NCBI GenBank assembly: GCA_018698735.1
Contig: JABIPD010000057.1
Location: 1 to 17,999 of the forward strand
Direction of reading: 5' to 3'
DNA from: Candidatus Jacksonbacteria bacterium
GTDB taxonomy: Bacteria > Patescibacteriota > Patescibacteriia > UBA9629 > GWA2-43-13
DNA: 17,999 bases
Every line of letters begins with the position of its first letter. Positions within the stretch are counted from its first letter, which is position 1. Shown here piece by piece: positions 15,139 through 17,999 of the stretch. The notes beneath the pieces are model-generated. The model was not told where the DNA came from. It did no database searches and saw only the letters and a list, made by a program, of their open reading frames with translations. Both the position numbers and the translations under genes were made by a program.

Positions 15139-15450
15139 ATGCCATTCTTTCTCGTGTGCGTTCGAAAGGCTGTTGTCTATCACGACGACAGCGGCTTGGG
15201 CAATGCTGAAGCTCAAGTCCCCACTGGAATTGTTCTCATTCAAGCATTTTCGGAAGAAGATGCTCGATCCAAGATCATCGATCTTGCTTCTCAGGATGGA
15301 TACAACCCTGGTTGCAGTATGGTTGCTGCGGCGCTTGAGGATCCATCAAGTGATCAGGTGAAGCAGTTGGAGATCACTCAGCACGATGACGTGTTCTGTC
15401 TGTGTGTTGATGGCCTATTTATGACTAAGGAGATTTTTGAGAAGGAATAA
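15139..15450 (+). CDS. Small protein of unknown function under Tyr-type attenuation
   Basis: 103 residues, start supported by GGAGG (15126-15130). No recognised family. It begins with a hydrophobic strand-like segment (MPFFLVCVRKAVVYH), has VLIQAFSEEDARSKIIDLAS, which looks like a strand-helix unit, and ends with DVFCLCVDGLFMTKEIFEKE. Four Cys are present but no clear CxxC. There is no signal peptide of standard form, so it is probably cytosolic and alpha/beta. It is a single-gene unit with its own attenuator upstream and strong terminator downstream. More GC-rich than the flanking peptidase gene. Function cannot be assigned; regulation suggests a role tied to aromatic amino acid supply or slowed translation. 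Confidence 0.75.
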   Translation: MPFFLVCVRKAVVYHDDSGLGNAEAQVPTGIVLIQAFSEEDARSKIIDLASQDGYNPGCSMVAAALEDPSSDQVKQLEITQHDDVFCLCVDGLFMTKEIFEKE

Positions 15451-15457
15451 TTCAGCT

Positions 15458-15495
15458 GTGTAGGGAGTTTTGTCCAAAACTCCCTACACCCTTTT
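15458..15495 (+). terminator. Strong intrinsic terminator after the 103-residue gene
   Basis: GTGTAGGGAGTTTT (15458-15471) pairs perfectly over 14 bp with AAAACTCCCTACAC (15476-15489), loop GTCC, followed by CCTTTT. It separates this unit from the promoter of the DAHP-synthase unit that follows at once. Confidence 0.9.
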
Positions 15496-15497
15496 CC

Positions 15498-15525
15498 TTG
15501 ACACTAAGTTTAAGGAAGGTATACT
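15498..15525 (+). promoter_or_regulatory. Strong promoter of the DAHP-synthase unit
   Basis: Consensus TTGACA (15498-15503), a 16-base spacer and TATACT (15520-15525). The predicted start, about 15532, falls within 3 bases of the leader-peptide ATG (15535). Confidence 0.88.
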
Positions 15526-15534
15526 ACGTGCAAT

Positions 15535-15585
15535 ATGAATAACCGATGGTTTAGCTATTTCTTTAGCCTAACACTTCTGACGTGA
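15535..15585 (+). CDS. Attenuator leader peptide 4 (Trp/Phe/Tyr)
   Basis: A 16-residue ORF, MNNRWFSYFFSLTLLT, ending at TGA 15583-15585. Five of six consecutive codons (15547-15564) encode Trp, Phe, Tyr, Phe, Phe. This is the pattern of aromatic leaders such as E. coli pheL. It starts about 3 bases from the predicted transcript start and has no Shine-Dalgarno. The stop codon lies in the loop of the arm 1/arm 2 hairpin. A stall on the aromatic run would place the ribosome edge on arm 1 (15577-15581). The downstream gene encodes a DAHP-synthase-family enzyme, which makes biological sense of aromatic control. Confidence 0.85.
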   Translation: MNNRWFSYFFSLTLLT

Positions 15586-15648
15586 GTCAGCCGGTTTTTC
15601 ATTCGTACGCTTTGACAACGAGAATCCAGCAGACTGCTGGGTTTTTTT
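15577..15648 (+). promoter_or_regulatory. Transcription attenuator of the DAHP-synthase gene
   Basis: Arm 1 CTGAC (15577-15581) pairs with GTCAG (15586-15590). Arm 2 AGTCAGCCGGTTTTT (15585-15599) can pair with AGAATCCAGCAGACT (15621-15635) in 12 of 15 positions. This overlaps the whole 5' arm of the terminator CCAGCA (15626-15631) / TGCTGG (15635-15640). The antiterminator has three single mismatches, so it is weaker than in the Tyr-leader unit. Confidence 0.75.
15626..15648 (+). terminator. Intrinsic terminator of the DAHP-synthase attenuator
   Basis: CCAGCA (15626-15631) / TGCTGG (15635-15640), loop GAC, then G and seven T (15642-15648). It ends 24 bases before the gene, whose ribosome site AAGGAG is at 15659-15664. 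Confidence 0.88.
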
Positions 15649-15672
15649 GCACACAGATAAGGAGTGTGAGAG

Positions 15673-16572
15673 ATGATGGCGTCAGCGAGTGCATCGCCCC
15701 TTGGGGGTGTACAAAAAGCACGACTGATACAGATCGGATCGGAATGGCTTGGTCTTGGGTTGCCATGTCAGCCTATTCTTGGGCCATGCACTGCAGATAT
15801 CCATGTTGGGGAGCTGTTTCGTCGGCTTGCTGACCATGGAATCACCATGACTCGCGCTGGATGGTGGAAACCTCGTTCCGGCGCAGATTCCTTCCCTGGC
15901 CATGGATCGACGGGGGGCAGATGGGTTCTTGATGCTGCTCGTGACTATGGCATGGAAGTGGTGTCTGTGGAGGTGATGGATACGAGTCATCTCGACGCAG
16001 TTCGGCGAGTTCGAGATGACTCTGGCTTCGATGGAACCATTGTTTGCTGGGTTGGAGCTCGGACCAAGAACCAGCCTCTACTGAGAGCTCTTGGTGATCA
16101 AACCGAGTTTCCAGTCATGCTGAAGCATGGGCTTGCAGACGCTGGGGTTGAAGTTGTTCTGAATGATTTGGAATTCGTCACCAGAGGAACACAGCGTTGG
16201 GATGATTCTGGGAATCTGATTCTCGACGACTCGACTCCAAAGAACGACAACATTCTCCTGTGTGTGCGCGGGCTTGAAAAGCCAGTACATTCAGACACTC
16301 CGCATCGATTCGATAGCAATCCCGATTGGATCGGGAAGCTTCAGAAGCACCGCCCAGTGGTGCTTGACCCTTCTCACATCGCAGGTAAGACCAGGTTTGT
16401 TTGGCCGGTTCTTGAGGAAGGATTGGCTCACAGGCCATCTGCTGTGATGATCGAGGTTCACTTCGGCCCTGGTGATCCCAAGAGGCGCGTGGCTCTCTGC
16501 GACGCAGCTCAGGCTGTTCCGATCGATGAAGTGCCAAGGATCCTGGAAATGCTGGCACAGCACAATGCGTAG
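15673..16572 (+). CDS. DAHP-synthase/KDO8P-synthase family enzyme (AroAI-beta-like)
   Basis: 299 residues, single TIM-barrel domain without an added regulatory domain. In the family, phosphoenolpyruvate condenses with erythrose-4-phosphate (DAHP synthase, first step of aromatic synthesis) or arabinose-5-phosphate (KDO8P synthase). Conserved positions visible: Cys39 in LGPCT, Lys66 in WWKPRSGADSFPGHG, Arg130 in VGARTKNQPLL, Lys151 in MLKHG, Arg199 in LCVRGLE, His235 in LDPSHIAGK, Glu261 in MIEVHFGP, and Asp277 in LCDAAQ. Cys, His, Glu and Asp are the usual metal site. The KPRS loop and aromatic leader favour DAHP synthase. The start has AAGGAG at 15659-15664; ATG 15676 is an alternative. GC-rich. 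No other shikimate gene is in the window, so its pathway here is uncertain. Confidence 0.85.
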   Translation: MMASASASPLGGVQKARLIQIGSEWLGLGLPCQPILGPCTADIHVGELFRRLADHGITMTRAGWWKPRSGADSFPGHGSTGGRWVLDAARDYGMEVVSVEVMDTSHLDAVRRVRDDSGFDGTIVCWVGARTKNQPLLRALGDQTEFPVMLKHGLADAGVEVVLNDLEFVTRGTQRWDDSGNLILDDSTPKNDNILLCVRGLEKPVHSDTPHRFDSNPDWIGKLQKHRPVVLDPSHIAGKTRFVWPVLEEGLAHRPSAVMIEVHFGPGDPKRRVALCDAAQAVPIDEVPRILEMLAQHNA

Positions 16573-16584
16573 GAACAAGCTACG

Positions 16585-16634
16585 CCAACTAACCATCCCT
16601 CTCGTCGCACGTGAACGAGGGGGAGTTGCTTTTT
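16585..16634 (+). terminator. Intrinsic terminator after the DAHP-synthase gene
   Basis: Outer stem CAACT (16586-16590) / AGTTG (16624-16628) and inner CCTCTCGT / ACGAGGGG, about eight pairs with one G-U, around 16598-16622, followed by CTTTTT to 16634. It closes the GC-rich unit before the AT-rich mutase gene. Confidence 0.82.
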
Positions 16635-16684
16635 AAAAGGGTTTTATACTAGACTTCAAAGGTATTAATACTTAATTCAATTTT

Positions 16685-17999
16685 ATGCAGATTGATGAAT
16701 CAATTTTTAAGGCCTACGATATTCGTGGGATATATCCGGACCAAATAAACGACAAGCTAGTAGAGAAAATAGGCCAAGCGTTTGGCTTATTTATTAAAGA
16801 TGTTGTAAAAAAAGAGACGCCAAATATTGTAGTTGGAAGAGACGGTAGGCTTTCTTCTCCAGCTCTTCAAAAAGCATTTATAAAAGGAGTCGTATCTGTT
16901 GGTTGTAATGTTGTAGATATAGATCTTGTTTCAACCGATGCTTTGTATTTTGCTATGGGAAAGCATGAGTATGATGGCGCGGCGATGATATCGGCTTCTC
17001 ATAACCCTAAAGAATACGGCGGCATAAAGATGCTTGCAAAGGCAGAAGAAGCTCCAAAGCCTGTAAGCGGCGATTGGGGGATTCCAGAGATAAAGAAGAT
17101 GGTTATAAAAGATGAATGGCCAGAATCGACCGAAGGATTGATTGAAAAAAAATCTGTAATGGAAGAATATATAGAATATTGTTTATCGATAGTCGATACA
17201 GCGAAGTTTAAGAATTTTAAAGTAGTAGTAGATACTGGCAACGGAATGGCAGTTTTATTTTTACCAGAATTAAAAAAGAAATTACCAATAGAGATTGTAG
17301 GAATTAATACCGAGGTAGATGGTAATTTTCCTGCGCGTGGTGCAAATCCATTAGTGGGCGAAGGATTTAATGTAATAGGTAAGGCCGTAAAAAAACACAA
17401 CGGAGATGTTGGGCTTTCGTTTGATGGTGATGCAGACAGAATGTTTGTTGCAGACGAGAATGGAGATATTGTTCGTCCAGATATTATTTTGGCGCTGGTA
17501 GCAAAGGCATTGTTGGTAAAGAATCCTGGTGCGTCTATAGTATATAATTTAACGTGTTCGCATACTGTGCCGGAGGTTGTGGATGCATCTGGCGGAAAGG
17601 CTGTTCGTTCTCGAACAGGAACAGCATATATTAAAGATGCAATGATAAACAATAAAGCCATTTTTGGCGGCGAGGTTTCTGCTCATTATTATTTTAAAGA
17701 TAATTATTTTGCAGATTCCGGGTTATTAGCATTTTTGATTTTAATGGAAGTATTAAGTGAATCAGGTGAAAAGCTTTCCGAGATGGCAAAGAAGTTTGAT
17801 GTCTATGCGTATCAAGTAGAAATTAACCGCCGAGTAGAAGATAGAGATGCGGTAATAGAAGCGATTAAAGAAAAGTATGCTGATGGAAAGCACGACGAGT
17901 TGGATGGTTTAACCGTAGAATACGAAGATTATTGGTTTAATTTACGAAAATCTAACACCGAACCGCTTATCCGATTAGTGGTCGAAGCTAAAACAGAAG
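16685..17999 (+). CDS. Phosphomannomutase/phosphoglucomutase (cut by right edge)
   Basis: 438 residues are visible and the frame is still open at the window end; only a short C-terminus should be missing. It interconverts hexose-6-phosphate and hexose-1-phosphate for nucleotide-sugar synthesis, feeding glycan genes like those at 2882-5934. Motifs: FKAYDIRGIYP at the N-terminus, phosphoserine Ser105 in MISASHNPKEYGG, metal loop DGDADR (from about 247), sugar loop GGEVSAHYYF, and phosphate-binding RKSNTEPLIR at the end. Mannose versus glucose preference cannot be told. No good Shine-Dalgarno precedes the ATG; TATACT (16646-16651) may be a -10 box. AT-rich backbone composition. Confidence 0.95.
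   Translation, partial: MQIDESIFKAYDIRGIYPDQINDKLVEKIGQAFGLFIKDVVKKETPNIVVGRDGRLSSPALQKAFIKGVVSVGCNVVDIDLVSTDALYFAMGKHEYDGAAMISASHNPKEYGGIKMLAKAEEAPKPVSGDWGIPEIKKMVIKDEWPESTEGLIEKKSVMEEYIEYCLSIVDTAKFKNFKVVVDTGNGMAVLFLPELKKKLPIEIVGINTEVDGNFPARGANPLVGEGFNVIGKAVKKHNGDVGLSFDGDADRMFVADENGDIVRPDIILALVAKALLVKNPGASIVYNLTCSHTVPEVVDASGGKAVRSRTGTAYIKDAMINNKAIFGGEVSAHYYFKDNYFADSGLLAFLILMEVLSESGEKLSEMAKKFDVYAYQVEINRRVEDRDAVIEAIKEKYADGKHDELDGLTVEYEDYWFNLRKSNTEPLIRLVVEAKTE

Noticed and set aside
15035..15361. Plus-strand 108-codon frame overlapping the 103-residue gene
   Set aside because: It runs through the attenuator terminator and overlaps the 103-residue gene in another frame. The latter has a well-placed GGAGG site and ends just before a terminator.
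11199..16572. Integron gene cassettes
   Set aside because: No attC-like core sites (RYYYAAC/GTTRRRY) at the unit borders, no integrase, and each unit has its own promoter or leader, unlike typical cassettes.
16999..17661. Minus-strand open frame of 220 codons
   Set aside because: Antisense of the phosphomutase, whose catalytic motifs are all in the plus-strand frame that runs off the right edge.
1..17999. Recoded TGA (glycine or tryptophan) as in some Patescibacteria
   Set aside because: TGA closes several genes at expected lengths (13010, 13795) and two leader ORFs, and Trp is encoded by TGG at conserved positions.

Overview
The window looks like part of a small-genome bacterium, most likely of the Candidate Phyla Radiation (Patescibacteria, Parcubacteria-like). 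This is an inference from the AT-rich, tightly packed backbone genes, several genes with almost no 5' untranslated region, a bacterial Elp3, and a sparse cell-surface polysaccharide set. The standard code fits: TGA ends genes at sensible places just before hairpins. No rRNA, tRNA, CRISPR, transposase or integrase gene was found.

Two kinds of gene are interleaved. (1) AT-rich backbone genes: an O-antigen-ligase/polymerase-like membrane protein (minus strand, 1388-2731); a plus-strand run of two GT4 glycosyltransferases and a Wzz-like chain-length protein (2882-5934); a minus-strand run elp3, glyA, folD (9984 down to 6187); a Trm9-like methyltransferase divergent from elp3 (9989-10681); an M20-type metallopeptidase (13895-14974); and a phosphomanno/phosphoglucomutase cut by the right edge (16685 onward). 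(2) Visibly more GC-rich genes in discrete transcription units: a partial secreted or surface beta-rich protein (3-1319); an ATP-grasp-like protein plus a methyltransferase (11199-13795); a 103-residue orphan protein (15139-15450); and a DAHP-synthase-family enzyme (15673-16572). Three of these units end in clear hairpin terminators; the ATP-grasp/methyltransferase unit is followed only by a hairpin without a good T-tract.

The main discovery is that each of the three GC-rich units whose upstream region is visible is preceded by a ribosome-mediated transcription attenuator: a short leader ORF with Trp/Tyr/Phe codons, an antiterminator pairing, and an intrinsic terminator just before the structural gene. 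The ATP-grasp unit carries two in tandem (10762-10911 and 10932-11116). The 103-residue unit has a Tyr-Tyr-Tyr leader (14979-15041) with a 14-bp antiterminator. The DAHP-synthase unit has the leader MNNRWFSYFFSLTLLT (15535-15585). The set looks like an aromatic-amino-acid-responsive regulon of accessory genes. The DAHP synthase (first step of aromatic synthesis) fits that logic directly. The functions of the other controlled genes are unknown.

How the genes work together: the sugar-phosphate mutase, glycosyltransferases, Wzz and ligase plausibly build a surface glycan. GlyA and FolD form a serine-to-folate one-carbon route. Elp3 and the divergent methyltransferase may act in succession on wobble uridine of tRNA. 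The attenuated units may switch on when charged aromatic tRNAs are scarce, or when translation is slowed in some other way.
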